A DNA stretch of 64,000 bases from Gemmatimonadota bacterium (GTDB lineage: Bacteria; ARS69), in assembly GCA_030747075.1 (NCBI GenBank), contig JASLLL010000013.1, positions 1 through 64,000 on the forward strand, given 5' to 3'. The translations under genes were made by a program, and so were the position numbers. The notes beneath the pieces are model-generated. The model saw only the letters and a program-made list of their open reading frames with translations, had not been told where the DNA came from and searched no databases. Of the stretch, positions 1-8,855 are shown one piece after another. Position 1 is the first letter of the stretch. Each line of letters starts with the position of its first letter.

Positions 1-1
1 G

Positions 2-781
2 CACGCCATGGAGCTCTGCCCGGACTCGGCGGACCCGTACATCCAGCTCGGGAAGGCGTATCTTGCGGGCGGGTACGAGCTGGAGGGAATCGAAGCGTTT
101 CGCCGGGGGGTGGAAGTGTCTCCGGACGATCCCCGTCCTTACGACAACCTGGCGGCTGCGTTGTTTGATCGGCGGCTTTTCCCGGAAGCCGCGGCGGCCT
201 ACGAAGCCCTTCTGGCGCTCCCGGCCCACGGACACGATGCCGCGTGGGAGAGCTGGGCTCACGGTCGTGTCGCCTATGCGTATCGCTGGGGAGGGGCGTT
301 TGATCGGGCCGCTCCACACTATGTGCACATCCTGGACTACCACAAGTCGGTCGGGACAGATCCGTCGGACCGCAGCTACTTCAACGCTCTTCGGGGTCTG
401 GCGACGGCTTACACGGAAACGGGCCAGGTGGACGCAGCCATTCAGCTTTACGATGAGCTGATCTCCGTGAAGTCCGATCGTGCCGGGTACTACTATCAGT
501 TGGGCGAACTCCTCAACGACGCAGGCCGATACCGGGAGGCCGTCACGCGTGTGAAGCAGGGGCTTGGGTTTGACATGAACTGCGGTGCCCATGCGCACTG
601 CGTCCTCGGTCGGGCGTACGAGAAACTGCTGGAGTACGATCCGGCGAAACGCGAGTTTGAAATCGCCGTCCGGTGCAATGACCCACGATTCAATGATTAC
701 GCCACCAAGCAGATCGAGCGTCAGGAGCAACTGATCAAGATTCGAGAGCTCAAGGCGCAGAAAGAGAAGTACGGCTATTAG
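2..781 (+). CDS. TPR-repeat protein (5' partial)
   Basis: The reading frame is open to the left edge of the window, so the ATG at position 8 is probably internal and the N-terminus lies upstream. The visible 260 or so residues are almost wholly tetratricopeptide repeats: helix pairs with the pattern LGxAY...A...F/Y and a proline near repeat ends, about six units, with a charged C-terminal helix. No enzymatic motif is visible. TPR scaffolds mediate protein-protein contacts; the partner is unknown. The stop is followed by a strong hairpin (796-828) and then hflK. The function beyond a TPR scaffold cannot be assigned. Confidence 0.8.
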   Translation, partial: HAMELCPDSADPYIQLGKAYLAGGYELEGIEAFRRGVEVSPDDPRPYDNLAAALFDRRLFPEAAAAYEALLALPAHGHDAAWESWAHGRVAYAYRWGGAFDRAAPHYVHILDYHKSVGTDPSDRSYFNALRGLATAYTETGQVDAAIQLYDELISVKSDRAGYYYQLGELLNDAGRYREAVTRVKQGLGFDMNCGAHAHCVLGRAYEKLLEYDPAKREFEIAVRCNDPRFNDYATKQIERQEQLIKIRELKAQKEKYGY

Positions 782-795
782 CCCGGAGTCTGGAC

Positions 796-828
796 TGACC
801 GCCGATTCTGCCGGAATCCCGGCGGTCA
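796..828 (+). other. Strong hairpin between the TPR gene and hflK
   Basis: The arm TGACCGCC (796-803) pairs with GGCGGTCA (821-828), and the helix continues as GATTC (804-808) with GAATC (814-818) after a two-base bulge, leaving a 5-base loop. There is no U-tract downstream, so it is not a clear intrinsic terminator. It may be a processing or mRNA-stability element or an atypical terminator separating the TPR gene from hflKC. Confidence 0.45.
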
Positions 829-856
829 GCTTCAGGTCCGAAAACAGGAGGGTGTC

Positions 857-1876
857 GTGAGTACCCCGAATCCAGACAATGTGGAGGAGTTCCTGAGGAA
901 TGTCCTCAAACCGAAGGGGGATCGTCCGTCGATGCGTCTCCCGATCATTCCGATTGTGCTGGTGCTTCTGGGCCTCGGAGCCGTTCGTACCACCTTCTTT
1001 ACGGTAGAACCGGAAGAGGTCGGGGTTGTGCTCCGGTTCGGACAGTATGTCCGGGAAGTGGACCCAGGCCTGCACATCCGATTGCCATTCGGCATTGAGC
1101 GTTATGTGCGTGTTCCCGTGCAGAGGCAACTGAAGGAAGAGTTCGGATTCCGAACCACCGCCGCGGCCCAGCGTTCCGAGTACATCCGGGACCGGGGATC
1201 TCGTGCGGAAGCGGTCATGCTCACCGGGGACCTGAACATTACTGATGTGGAGTGGATCGTGCAGTACAAGGTCGTCGATCCGGTGGCGTTTCTCTTTCGG
1301 GTGCGTGCCGCGCGGGAGACTTTCCGCGACATGTCCGAAGCCGTCATGCGGTCGGTTGTCGGGGACCGCTCCGTGGACGAAGTGCTGACAGTGGGGCGGC
1401 AGGAGATCGAGGACCAGTGCCTGACCAAGCTGCAGGAACTCTGCTCGCAGTACGAACTGGGACTGGATGTCCAGATGGTCGCCCTTCAAAATGTCAACCC
1501 GCCCGAAGAAGTGAAGGCGTCCTTCAACGAGGTCAATCAGGCCGTGCAGGAACGGGAAACACTGATCAACATGGCTCAGGCGGAACTGAACCGGGAGATT
1601 CCCAAGGCCGAGGGTGAGGCGCTTGCTCTGATCGAATCGGCGCATGGCTACGCCATCGACCGCGTGAACACGGCAGAGGGGGACGCCTCTCGCTTTGCCT
1701 CCGTTCTGGCCGAGTACAAGCGGTCTCCCCAAGTGACCCGCGACCGGCTCTATCTGGAGGCCATGGCGGATGTTCTCCCCAGAGTGGGCAAGAAGGTGGT
1801 CCTGGATGAATCGCTGGACGGGGTGCTGCCGCTTCTCGATATCAACCGGCTTACGGAGACGGGAGGTGCAAGATGA
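857..1876 (+). CDS. hflK: HflK-like SPFH/band-7 membrane protein
   Basis: 339 residues. A GTG start follows an AGGAGGG Shine-Dalgarno at 846-852. One N-terminal membrane segment lies at about residues 30-50, followed by the SPFH/band-7 domain beginning with the EEVGVVLRFG-type motif, then a charged helical region with AQAELNREIPKAEGEA, typical of HflK. HflK and HflC form a large membrane-anchored complex that encloses and modulates the FtsH protease. The protein is shorter than E. coli HflK because the Gly/Pro-rich cytoplasmic N-terminus is nearly absent. It overlaps hflC by 4 bases (ATGA). ftsH is not in the window. Confidence 0.9.
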   Translation: MSTPNPDNVEEFLRNVLKPKGDRPSMRLPIIPIVLVLLGLGAVRTTFFTVEPEEVGVVLRFGQYVREVDPGLHIRLPFGIERYVRVPVQRQLKEEFGFRTTAAAQRSEYIRDRGSRAEAVMLTGDLNITDVEWIVQYKVVDPVAFLFRVRAARETFRDMSEAVMRSVVGDRSVDEVLTVGRQEIEDQCLTKLQELCSQYELGLDVQMVALQNVNPPEEVKASFNEVNQAVQERETLINMAQAELNREIPKAEGEALALIESAHGYAIDRVNTAEGDASRFASVLAEYKRSPQVTRDRLYLEAMADVLPRVGKKVVLDESLDGVLPLLDINRLTETGGAR

Positions 1877-2814
1877 CTCCGGGGAAAATGGGTCTTCTAG
1901 CGGTTCTCCTGATGCTGTTCGTCGTGGGCGGCAGTACTCTCTATGTCGTCTCCGAGACCGAGCAGGTCATTATTACCCAGTTTGGTCGGCCGGTGGGAGA
2001 ACCCGTTGTCGTGGCGGGTCTCCATTTCAAGATCCCGTTCGTCCAGACCGCGAATCGGTTTGATCGGCGTTGGCTGGCCTGGGACGGCGACGCCAACCAG
2101 ATGCCCACTCGTGACAAGAAGTTCATTTGGGTGGACACCTATGCACGCTGGCGCATCAAGGATCCGTTGCTTTTCTTCCAGCGGGTTCGGGACGAGCGTG
2201 GTGCCCAGACACGATTGGATGACATCCTGGACGGGGAGACCCGGAAGGCCATCGCCAATGTGGACCTCATCGAAGTGGTGCGCTCGGAAAACCGGGAGTT
2301 CACGGTCACGGCGGAGGTAGCCGCCGGCGAAGAAGCGGCAAAGTCCGCGCAAATCTCCGTGGGTCGCGAGGCGATCACCAATGAAGTCCTCCGGCGTTCT
2401 TCGATCAAGACCGGGGCCTTCGGGATCGAACTGGTCGATGTGCGTCTCAAGCGGATCAACTATGTGGAGAATGTCCGGCGCTCGGTCTACGAGCGAATGA
2501 TCTCGGAACGGCAGAAGATCCGGGACAAGCTTCGCTCGGAGGGGCAGGGTCGGAGTGCGGAGATTCTCGGCGTGAAAGAGAAAGAGCTGAAGAGGATTGC
2601 CTCGGGTGCGTATCGCCAGGCGCAGGGGATTCGCGGGATTGCGGATTCCACGGCCGCGCGGGTCTATGCATCGGCTTATGGGGAGGAGCCGGAGTTCTAC
2701 AACCTGCTGCGGACGCTGGAGCTCTACCGCTCTACGATGGGCGAGGAGGATGTGCTGGTTCTCTCCACCGACGGGGACTTCTACCGCTTCCTTCGCGGAA
2801 GCTCGAACCCGTAG
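1873..2814 (+). CDS. hflC: HflC-like SPFH/band-7 membrane protein
   Basis: 313 residues. An N-terminal hydrophobic segment (about residues 5-25) is followed by an SPFH domain that starts with the VSETEQVIITQFGRPVG motif, which is strongly conserved in HflC, and a helical region with repeated EIL/AEGQGR elements. It is the partner of HflK in the FtsH-modulating complex. The start overlaps the hflK stop as ATGA, which implies translational coupling and equimolar synthesis. mnmA follows within 6 bases, so the three genes are probably one transcript. Confidence 0.92.
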   Translation: MTPGKMGLLAVLLMLFVVGGSTLYVVSETEQVIITQFGRPVGEPVVVAGLHFKIPFVQTANRFDRRWLAWDGDANQMPTRDKKFIWVDTYARWRIKDPLLFFQRVRDERGAQTRLDDILDGETRKAIANVDLIEVVRSENREFTVTAEVAAGEEAAKSAQISVGREAITNEVLRRSSIKTGAFGIELVDVRLKRINYVENVRRSVYERMISERQKIRDKLRSEGQGRSAEILGVKEKELKRIASGAYRQAQGIRGIADSTAARVYASAYGEEPEFYNLLRTLELYRSTMGEEDVLVLSTDGDFYRFLRGSSNP

Positions 2815-2819
2815 CGATT

Positions 2820-3893
2820 GTGCGCGTTCTTGTGGCCCTCTCCGGAGGAGTCGACAGTGCAGTCACGGCCCTCCTGCTGGCTCGGGAGGGCCGTGATCTC
2901 GTGGGGGTCACGCACAAGAACTGGTGCTACGGGGAGGACCCCGATGGCGGACGGTCGTGCTGCTCCCTGGAGTCAATCGAAGCGGCGCGAAGCCTCGCTT
3001 CGCACCTGAGCTTTCCGCACTATGTGGTCGATTCCGAGGACCCCTTTGACGAGTCGGTCATCGGCCCTTTCACCCGCGACTATCTGGAAGGCCGCACCCC
3101 GAACCCGTGCGTCGAGTGCAACCAGGCCGTTCGCTTTCCTGCGCTGGCGAAGCAGGCGCGGGACCTGGGTTGCGGAGCGTTCGCCACGGGGCATTACGCC
3201 CGTGTGGACCGTTCCGGGCCCGCCCCGCGCATTCTCCGCGCGGTAGATCGCACCCGCGATCAGAGCTACATGCTCTGGCGTGTCGGCGAGCAGGACCTGG
3301 AGATGGCGCTCTTCCCGCTCGGAGGTTTCGCCAAGGATGAGGTCCGGGAGGTCGCTGCGCAGGAGGGGCTTGGTGTGGCGAATCGACCGGACAGCCAGGA
3401 GATCTGCTTTGTTCCGGACGGGGACTTCGGGGCGTTTCTCGAGTCCCGCGAAGGAGACTCCGGCCGCCTGTCGGACACGCTCTCACCCGGGGACATCGTG
3501 ACGGAGGCGGGGGAGGTTGTGGGAACACACCGCGGCACGGCCCGGTATACCGTCGGGCAGCGCCGGGGGCTTGGCGTGGCGCTGGGGGAGCCGGTCTATG
3601 TCCTGCGCGTGGACGCGGTGCAGAACCGCCTTGTCGTGGGGCCGGAGGCGGGGCTATTCGCGAGCCAGGCGGTTCTTCGGGCCGTTCGCCGCCCGACGAA
3701 TCGGGGGGACGGGCGGTTCCTCGTTCAGATCCGGTCCCGGCACACGGCGGCTCCCGCTTCCGTCTCTTTTCCCTCCCCGGGCTTGGCGGTCGTGGAGTTC
3801 GACGAACCCCAGAGGGCCATCACCCCGGGTCAGTCCGCCGTCTTGTATGACGAGGATGCCGTGGCGGGCGGAGGAATCATCGCTCAGGGTTGA
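2820..3893 (+). CDS. mnmA: tRNA-specific 2-thiouridylase MnmA
   Basis: 357 residues, GTG start. MnmA adenylates and thiolates U34 at C2 in the anticodons of tRNA-Gln, -Glu and -Lys. The PP-loop SGGVDS is at residues 8-13, the catalytic cysteine lies in NPCVECN (Cys100, with an extra Cys97), the second cysteine is in SQEICFVPDG, and TGHYAR and DQSYML are present. A cysteine pair in GGRSCCSLES (residues 43-52) marks a variant subgroup distinct from the E. coli sequence. The stop TGA lies inside the -35 box of the downstream tRNA promoter. A tRNA-Gln(UUG) substrate is encoded at 38705. Confidence 0.96.
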   Translation: MRVLVALSGGVDSAVTALLLAREGRDLVGVTHKNWCYGEDPDGGRSCCSLESIEAARSLASHLSFPHYVVDSEDPFDESVIGPFTRDYLEGRTPNPCVECNQAVRFPALAKQARDLGCGAFATGHYARVDRSGPAPRILRAVDRTRDQSYMLWRVGEQDLEMALFPLGGFAKDEVREVAAQEGLGVANRPDSQEICFVPDGDFGAFLESREGDSGRLSDTLSPGDIVTEAGEVVGTHRGTARYTVGQRRGLGVALGEPVYVLRVDAVQNRLVVGPEAGLFASQAVLRAVRRPTNRGDGRFLVQIRSRHTAAPASVSFPSPGLAVVEFDEPQRAITPGQSAVLYDEDAVAGGGIIAQG

Positions 3894-3917
3894 CAGGAGA
3901 TGCTCTCACCGTACAAT
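3890..3917 (+). promoter_or_regulatory. Sigma-70-type promoter of the tRNA-Ser/Ser/Arg cluster
   Basis: A perfect -35 TTGACA (3890-3895), a 16-base spacer and -10 TACAAT (3912-3917, 5 of 6 consensus) end 13 bases before the first tRNA. This is the best promoter in the window. The mnmA stop codon TGA sits inside the -35 hexamer. Confidence 0.8.
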
Positions 3918-3930
3918 GTCCGGCTCCCGG

Positions 3931-4016
3931 GGAGGGATGGCCGAGTGGTCGAAGGCGACGGTCTTGAAAACCGTTGAGCGAAAGCTCCGTGGGTTCGAAT
4001 CCTACTCCCTCCGCCA
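3931..4016 (+). tRNA. serT: tRNA-Ser(UGA)
   Basis: Acceptor GGAGGGA (3931-3937) pairs with TCCCTCC (4006-4012); discriminator G and an encoded CCA follow. The anticodon loop CTTGAAA gives anticodon TGA at 3965-3967. A class II variable arm (GAGCGAAAGCTC) and the GGTTCGAATCC T-loop are present. Confidence 0.97.
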
Positions 4017-4089
4017 CCGGACTCCAGTGTCCGGGAGCGGAGGGGGCGGTGTCCCGGGCCGGGGTGGAGACTTCCGCCCGGAATGACAG

Positions 4090-4181
4090 GGAGAGGTGCG
4101 AGAGTGGCTGAATCGGGCCGCCTGCTAAGCGGTTAGGGAGAGAAATCTTCCTCGAGGGTTCGAATCCCTCCCTCTCCGCCA
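4090..4181 (+). tRNA. serV: tRNA-Ser(GCU)
   Basis: Acceptor GGAGAGG (4090-4096) pairs with CCTCTCC (4171-4177), followed by G and an encoded CCA. The anticodon loop CTGCTAA places GCT at 4124-4126. The variable arm is long, as in class II tRNAs, and the T-loop is GGTTCGAATCC. Confidence 0.97.
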
Positions 4182-4203
4182 CTGATTCGGGAAGGTGTGG
4201 TGC

Positions 4204-4280
4204 GCGCCCATAGCTCAATTGGATAGAGCGTTTGGCTACGGACCAAAAGGTTGGGGGTTCGAGTCCTCCTGGGCGCGCCA
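4204..4280 (+). tRNA. argV: tRNA-Arg(ACG)
   Basis: Acceptor GCGCCCA (4204-4210) pairs with TGGGCGC (4270-4276), followed by discriminator G and CCA. Loop CTACGGA gives anticodon ACG at 4238-4240. A34 of this tRNA is the classical substrate of the adenosine deaminase TadA, whose gene is at 8920. Confidence 0.97.
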
Positions 4281-4348
4281 TGCCATCCTGATGATTGCAC
4301 TCTAGCCTCGGACTCTCCGGAGACCGGGGATCGACGCGGAGAAAGCAG

Positions 4349-5206
4349 ATGAGATTCAAGACCCCGGCAGCCCTTCTTCTCCTCTTTGCCATGGCAGCCC
4401 CCGCCGATGCGGCCCGGCTTCGTGTGGAGGCCGCGCCGTATCTACAGGATGTTGTGGACTCCGCAGCCTATGGGGACACCGTGTTCGTGGCTCCGGGTCT
4501 CTACCCGCAGCTTCGTCTCCGGACGGGGATTCGGCTCATATCTGAAGGGGGTCCGGAGGTGACTACTCTCCGGAACGATCGCTTCTGGGTGATCCAGGCA
4601 AAGCAGACGGACAGCCTGACGGTCGTGGACGGTTTCACGCTGGATGGCGTGGAGGCTGCGGAGGGCATTTTGCATACGGAGGACTCGTTCCTGACCGTGC
4701 GGAACTGCGTTCTCCAGAATGGATGGAGCGGGATTCGGTCCGAGTACAGCGACCTTCGCGTGGAGAACTGCGTAATCTCCGGCTGCCAGAACGGGATCTA
4801 CCTCTTCGAATCTCGCGGCACAATCATCGGCAATACCATTTCCGGATGCATCAACGGGATGTCCGTCACCAGTTCCAGCCCGCGCATCCTGCGCAACGAA
4901 GTCGTGCGGAACTCGGTGGGGATCTTCGTGACGGAACACTCGAACCCCAGCATCGGCGGCAGTCTTTCTTCCGCCAACCGGATTCATCACAACCGTGGCG
5001 GGAATATCAGGAACAGCTCCTATCTGAAGGAGTTCAGCATTCGGACGAAGAAACCGATGACCTTGAGCGTCCCGTTCAACTTCTGGGGGACGGATTGCCC
5101 CGACAGTCTCTCCTTCCGCGGGCCTGTGATCTGGTCGCCCTGGGTGGCTGAGAATGGAAAGGAGTCCCTTGAGTCCTGCCCGCCGGAAACCGGAGCGATT
5201 CACTAG
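4349..5206 (+). CDS. Secreted right-handed parallel beta-helix protein
   Basis: 285 residues from the ATG preceded by a purine-rich GCGGAGAAAGCAG. The N-terminus MRFKTPAALLLLFAMAAPADA is a clear signal peptide with AxA-type cleavage near residue 21. The rest has repeated strand-turn units with Asn/Gly turns (for example NGIYLFESRGTIIGNTISG) typical of PbH1/NosD-like beta-helices, a fold used by pectate lyases and many surface proteins. No catalytic triad could be recognised, so an enzymatic role is not claimed. The 3' end overlaps the next gene by 53 bases, implying co-transcription with the phosphodiesterase lipoprotein. Confidence 0.8.
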   Translation: MRFKTPAALLLLFAMAAPADAARLRVEAAPYLQDVVDSAAYGDTVFVAPGLYPQLRLRTGIRLISEGGPEVTTLRNDRFWVIQAKQTDSLTVVDGFTLDGVEAAEGILHTEDSFLTVRNCVLQNGWSGIRSEYSDLRVENCVISGCQNGIYLFESRGTIIGNTISGCINGMSVTSSSPRILRNEVVRNSVGIFVTEHSNPSIGGSLSSANRIHHNRGGNIRNSSYLKEFSIRTKKPMTLSVPFNFWGTDCPDSLSFRGPVIWSPWVAENGKESLESCPPETGAIH

Positions 5207-6776
5207 CCGGGCGGTATCCCTCCAGTCCGCCCTGATTCTGGCGGTCTTCGTCGCCTCAGTCCTTGGCGCTTCAGGATGCGGCGGCTCCCGGGAACGTCCG
5301 CGCGTTCTCGTGATCGGCCTGGACGGTGCTACTTTCGCCGTGCTTGACCCACTCATCCAGGAAGGCGTACTGCCGAATCTGGCCGCCCTGCGGAGTCGGG
5401 GGGGCGGGGGTGTTCTGGAGTCGGTATTGCCGGTGGTGTCGCCGCCCGCATGGACGACCGCCTTCACCGGGGTCAATCCCGGCAAGCACAACATCTACGA
5501 TTTCTTTCATGCGACAGCCGCCGGGCCGCAGGCCATCCTTACCTCTTCCCTCGATCGAAGGGCCGACCCTGTCTGGGAAGTTCTCAACGAGAACGGGGTT
5601 CGAACCGGCATCATGAATATCCCCATGACCTTCCCGCCTGAGAAGGTGGACGGCTTCATGATCTCCGGCTTTCCCTTCGGGGCGGCGCAGACGGGATACA
5701 CCTCTCCGCCCGAGCTGGAGAAGCGGGTGGCTCCCTATCCGCTGGATCTGTTTGGCGAGAGCATCCAGCCCGGCGCGGAGGGACAGCTCCTCGCGCATTT
5801 TCGAAAGACACTGGACCGCCACGCCGCCGTCGCGGAGGCGCTTCTCGTCGAGGAGGAGTGGGATCTGTTCTGGGTGGTGTTTACCGGCCCCGACAAGGTG
5901 CAGCACTTCTTCTGGAAGTTCACGGATCCCGAGCACCCGGAATACGATCCCGCGCTGGCCGAACGATTCGGGAGCGCCATCCGGGATCTCTGGATTCGTA
6001 TGGACTCCGTGGTCGGGGAACTGGTGGACCTTGCCGGCCCGGAGACGGACATCCTTGTCATGAGCGACCACGGATTCGGCCCGATCCATTCCGAACTGCG
6101 GCTCATGTCGTGGCTGGTTCAGGAGGGGTTTGTGCAGATCGACCGGGAGCATCCCGCGCGGAGTTCTGTTCGAGCGGTGGCCCCGGGACCTTTCGGCGGA
6201 CTGGTTCGTGTGAATCAGCGCGACCGGGACTTTCGCGGCACAGTCCCGCCGGGAGAAGCGTCCGAGCGCGTGCTGGAGGAGGTTCGCGAAGGCCTGACCG
6301 CGTTGGTGGATCCCACGACGGGTGCGCCGTTTGTGCAGGAGATCCACCTGCGCGACGAACTCTTCCACGGTCCCTGGGTGGGCAATGCGCCGGACCTGGT
6401 GTTCCTGGAAGCGCCACGCGGGTTTGTCGGACGCGGCGGTCTGGAGGGCGATGCATTCGGGCCGCCCGGCTACACCTTCTCCGGGTTTCATCGACCGGAT
6501 GGAATCCTGTGGGGAGCCGGGCCGCACATTCCTCCGAACGCCGCGCGGGGCCACTTCTCCATTGTGGATGTGACGCCCACGCTTCTCTGGCTGTTCGGGG
6601 TGGACCTTCCGGCGGATCTTGACGGAACGGTCATGGCGGATCTCATCGGGGCCGACGCGCTCGAGGCGCGGCCGGTGGTGCGCGGGGAGCGGACCGTCGT
6701 GACGCCCGTGGCGCAGGCCGTGGAGACGCCTGCTGCCGAACGCGAGGTTCTGGAGTCGCTCGGCTATGTCCGCTGA
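5154..6776 (+). CDS. Type I phosphodiesterase/nucleotide pyrophosphatase-family lipoprotein
   Basis: 540 residues. An N-terminal hydrophobic segment ends in the lipobox LGASGC (Cys42), so export and lipidation are expected. The alkaline-phosphatase-superfamily metal site is complete: VIGLDGATF, the nucleophile in PPAWTTAFTG, GPDKVQHFFW, MSDHGFGP and the late SGFHRPDG histidine. Members hydrolyse phosphodiesters or transfer phospho-alcohol groups at surface glycans and lipids; the substrate cannot be read from sequence. The start lies inside the beta-helix gene, so a later start is possible, but the lipobox supports this frame from early on. The stop overlaps the next gene by 11 bases. Confidence 0.88.
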   Translation: MERSPLSPARRKPERFTSRAVSLQSALILAVFVASVLGASGCGGSRERPRVLVIGLDGATFAVLDPLIQEGVLPNLAALRSRGGGGVLESVLPVVSPPAWTTAFTGVNPGKHNIYDFFHATAAGPQAILTSSLDRRADPVWEVLNENGVRTGIMNIPMTFPPEKVDGFMISGFPFGAAQTGYTSPPELEKRVAPYPLDLFGESIQPGAEGQLLAHFRKTLDRHAAVAEALLVEEEWDLFWVVFTGPDKVQHFFWKFTDPEHPEYDPALAERFGSAIRDLWIRMDSVVGELVDLAGPETDILVMSDHGFGPIHSELRLMSWLVQEGFVQIDREHPARSSVRAVAPGPFGGLVRVNQRDRDFRGTVPPGEASERVLEEVREGLTALVDPTTGAPFVQEIHLRDELFHGPWVGNAPDLVFLEAPRGFVGRGGLEGDAFGPPGYTFSGFHRPDGILWGAGPHIPPNAARGHFSIVDVTPTLLWLFGVDLPADLDGTVMADLIGADALEARPVVRGERTVVTPVAQAVETPAAEREVLESLGYVR

Positions 6777-8829
6777 CGCATTCCGGGAGCGCCGGATGAC
6801 GCGATGGACTCTGGGGCTGGCGCTGGCCATCGGTGGGCTTCTCCGGTTTGAGTATCTTCGCGAACTCAGCGCGTCTCCATTCGGCCGGCACCTCTTCCTG
6901 GACGCGGGCTGGTTCTCCGAGACCGCCGCGGCGATCGCTTCCGGGCACCCGATCACCGGACCCGAGGCTCTCTTCCGGCCGCCTCTGTATCCGTACTTCC
7001 TGGCGATGCTCCTGTGGTTCGGGGGGGCAGAAGTCCTGGTGCCGCGCCTCGTGCAGTTCGCGCTGGGGTTGGTGCAGGGGTGGATGATCTACCGGATCGC
7101 ACTTCGGACGCACGGGGTGCTGGTCGGTCGGATTGCGGGCGTGCTCGCCTTCACCTTCGGGATGTTCATCTACTTCGAAGCGGAGCTCCTGACCGCCACG
7201 CTGGCCACCTTCCTCGGGACGGCGGCGGTCTTCCTTCTGCTGGAGGGGAGGGATTCACGCTTTCCCGCCAAAGCCGCGGCGTCCGGGGTTCTGTTCGGGC
7301 TGGCGGGGCTGGCGCACGGTACGCTCCTGGTTGGCGCGCTCGGTGCGGCGCTCTGGGTAAGCCGGAGGTTCGGGCGCGGGGCGGCGATGCTCTTCGTTGC
7401 GGCGGTGTTGCTCTGCCCGGGGGGCGTGGCCGTGCGGAACCTCGTCCTTCACGGAGAGGCGATCCCCGTGGGGGGACAGGGCGGGATCAACTTCTACATC
7501 GGCAACTCCATCACGGCGGACGGGAAGTCCGCGCTGGCGCCCGGTGCCGCGGAGGCGGAGATCTCGATCGAGAAGGAACGCTATCGCGACACCATGCAGG
7601 CCGCGGCACGGCTGCACGCCGAGAGAATCCTGGGGCGGGAACTCACGGTGAGAGAAGTGGACCGCTTCTGGTACTCCAAGACCTTCGAGTGGATCAGCAT
7701 GCACCCCCGTGATACCGCGGCACTCTGGATGCGCAAGCTGGTGTATGTCTGGAACGGGTCGGAGATCGGGAACAACCGGGACTTCCGCGACCAGGCCGGG
7801 CGGTTCACTCCCATCCTGCGTTTCTTTCTTCTCCAGTTTTCCGTCCTGCTTCCGTTCGCGCTCTACGGGATGATCCGTGGCGGGGGGCGCCGAAGAGAGC
7901 AGGGGCTTCTCGCGATTCTGCTTCTCACCCATACCGTGGTCCTCGTGGCATTCTTCGTCTGCAGTCGCTTCCGCCTGCCGATGATCCCCTGGCTCATCCC
8001 GTTTGGCGCGGCCGGGCTTGTGGCCTTTCTCCGCGATCTCCGCGCTGGTGCCGGCTCACCGGTTCGGGTCGCCGCGGCGAGTGTTGCGCTGACGGCTCTG
8101 TTCCTCGGAACGAACGCGCGCGTTCTCGAAGCCGTGGGAATGAATGAGATTCTGGTCGCCAAGGATGCTCCGTTCCATCGGTCCAATCTTGCGAATCTCT
8201 ATCGACGTGAAGGAGACTTTGACGCCGCCATTGGCGAATACGAGGCCGCGATTGCGTACGGCGTGTCGGATCCGAGGATGCACTTGAACCTGGCCAACTG
8301 TCTCGCGCAGACGGGCCGGAGTTCCGCAGCCCGCGAGCACTACCGAACAGTGCTGGAGCTGTCGCCGGGGTACGAAGCGGTCGTCCGATGCGATCTGGGC
8401 GTCCTCTCCGCCCGGGAGGGCGACTGGGAGAGCGCGTTGCGCGAGTTCCGGCGAAGCCTGGCGGCGGATCCGGACCACGAGCTCTCGCTGGTCAATCAGG
8501 CGGCCACCTACCTGACGGCGGGGCGCTTCGAAGAGGCCATCGTGAGCTATCGCAGGCTTGTGCAGGGGGGCATCGGCGAGCCGGCGTTCGTCCGCAGCCG
8601 CCTGGGGCTGGCGTATCTGGAGGCAGGGCTTCTGGAGGAGGCGGAGTGGGAGTCGCTGGAGGCACTGCGGATGGACTCCGGGCAGATTGTGGCGGTCGTG
8701 ACGCTGGGGAAGGTCTATGCGCGGCAGGGGCGCACGGAGGCCGCCGAGCGAATGTGGGAGAAGGCGCGGCAACTCGCGCCGGGTGCACCGGCCGTGGAAC
8801 AGGCGATCCGGGACGCCCGGGGCGGGTAG
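6766..8829 (+). CDS. GT39-like polytopic membrane glycosyltransferase with C-terminal TPRs
   Basis: 687 residues. The first 430 or so contain about nine to eleven hydrophobic segments and resemble dolichyl-phosphate-mannose-protein mannosyltransferase-like (GT-C) proteins, including the early LFLDAGWFSETAAAI region with an acidic residue in the first periplasmic loop. Residues from about 460 to the end are tetratricopeptide repeats (NLANLYRREGDFDAAIGEYE and following). GT-C enzymes move sugars from lipid-phosphate carriers in the periplasm. Start alternatives: 6766, or the ATG at 6796 (MTRWTLG). Together with the two genes before it, this forms a surface-modification operon. Confidence 0.82.
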   Translation: MSADAFRERRMTRWTLGLALAIGGLLRFEYLRELSASPFGRHLFLDAGWFSETAAAIASGHPITGPEALFRPPLYPYFLAMLLWFGGAEVLVPRLVQFALGLVQGWMIYRIALRTHGVLVGRIAGVLAFTFGMFIYFEAELLTATLATFLGTAAVFLLLEGRDSRFPAKAAASGVLFGLAGLAHGTLLVGALGAALWVSRRFGRGAAMLFVAAVLLCPGGVAVRNLVLHGEAIPVGGQGGINFYIGNSITADGKSALAPGAAEAEISIEKERYRDTMQAAARLHAERILGRELTVREVDRFWYSKTFEWISMHPRDTAALWMRKLVYVWNGSEIGNNRDFRDQAGRFTPILRFFLLQFSVLLPFALYGMIRGGGRRREQGLLAILLLTHTVVLVAFFVCSRFRLPMIPWLIPFGAAGLVAFLRDLRAGAGSPVRVAAASVALTALFLGTNARVLEAVGMNEILVAKDAPFHRSNLANLYRREGDFDAAIGEYEAAIAYGVSDPRMHLNLANCLAQTGRSSAAREHYRTVLELSPGYEAVVRCDLGVLSAREGDWESALREFRRSLAADPDHELSLVNQAATYLTAGRFEEAIVSYRRLVQGGIGEPAFVRSRLGLAYLEAGLLEEAEWESLEALRMDSGQIVAVVTLGKVYARQGRTEAAERMWEKARQLAPGAPAVEQAIRDARGG

Positions 8830-8832
8830 GCA

Positions 8833-8855
8833 GCCCGGGGTGCGGGCGCTTTCTT
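8833..8855 (+). terminator. Weak intrinsic terminator candidate
   Basis: GCCCG (8833-8837) and CGGGC (8843-8847) form a short hairpin with a 5-base loop, followed by GCTTTCTT. The stem is short and the U-tract interrupted, but it lies directly after the TPR glycosyltransferase stop and just before a -35 box. Confidence 0.35.

Noticed and set aside
3877-4392. Minus-strand frame of 171 codons across three tRNA genes
   Set aside because: It contains peptides such as EGVGFEPTELS and GGLEPPTFWS, the well-known artefactual translations of antisense tRNA genes. The real features are the tRNAs.
5271-6956. Minus-strand frame of 561 codons
   Set aside because: It is antisense to the phosphodiesterase lipoprotein, whose metal-site motifs are complete.
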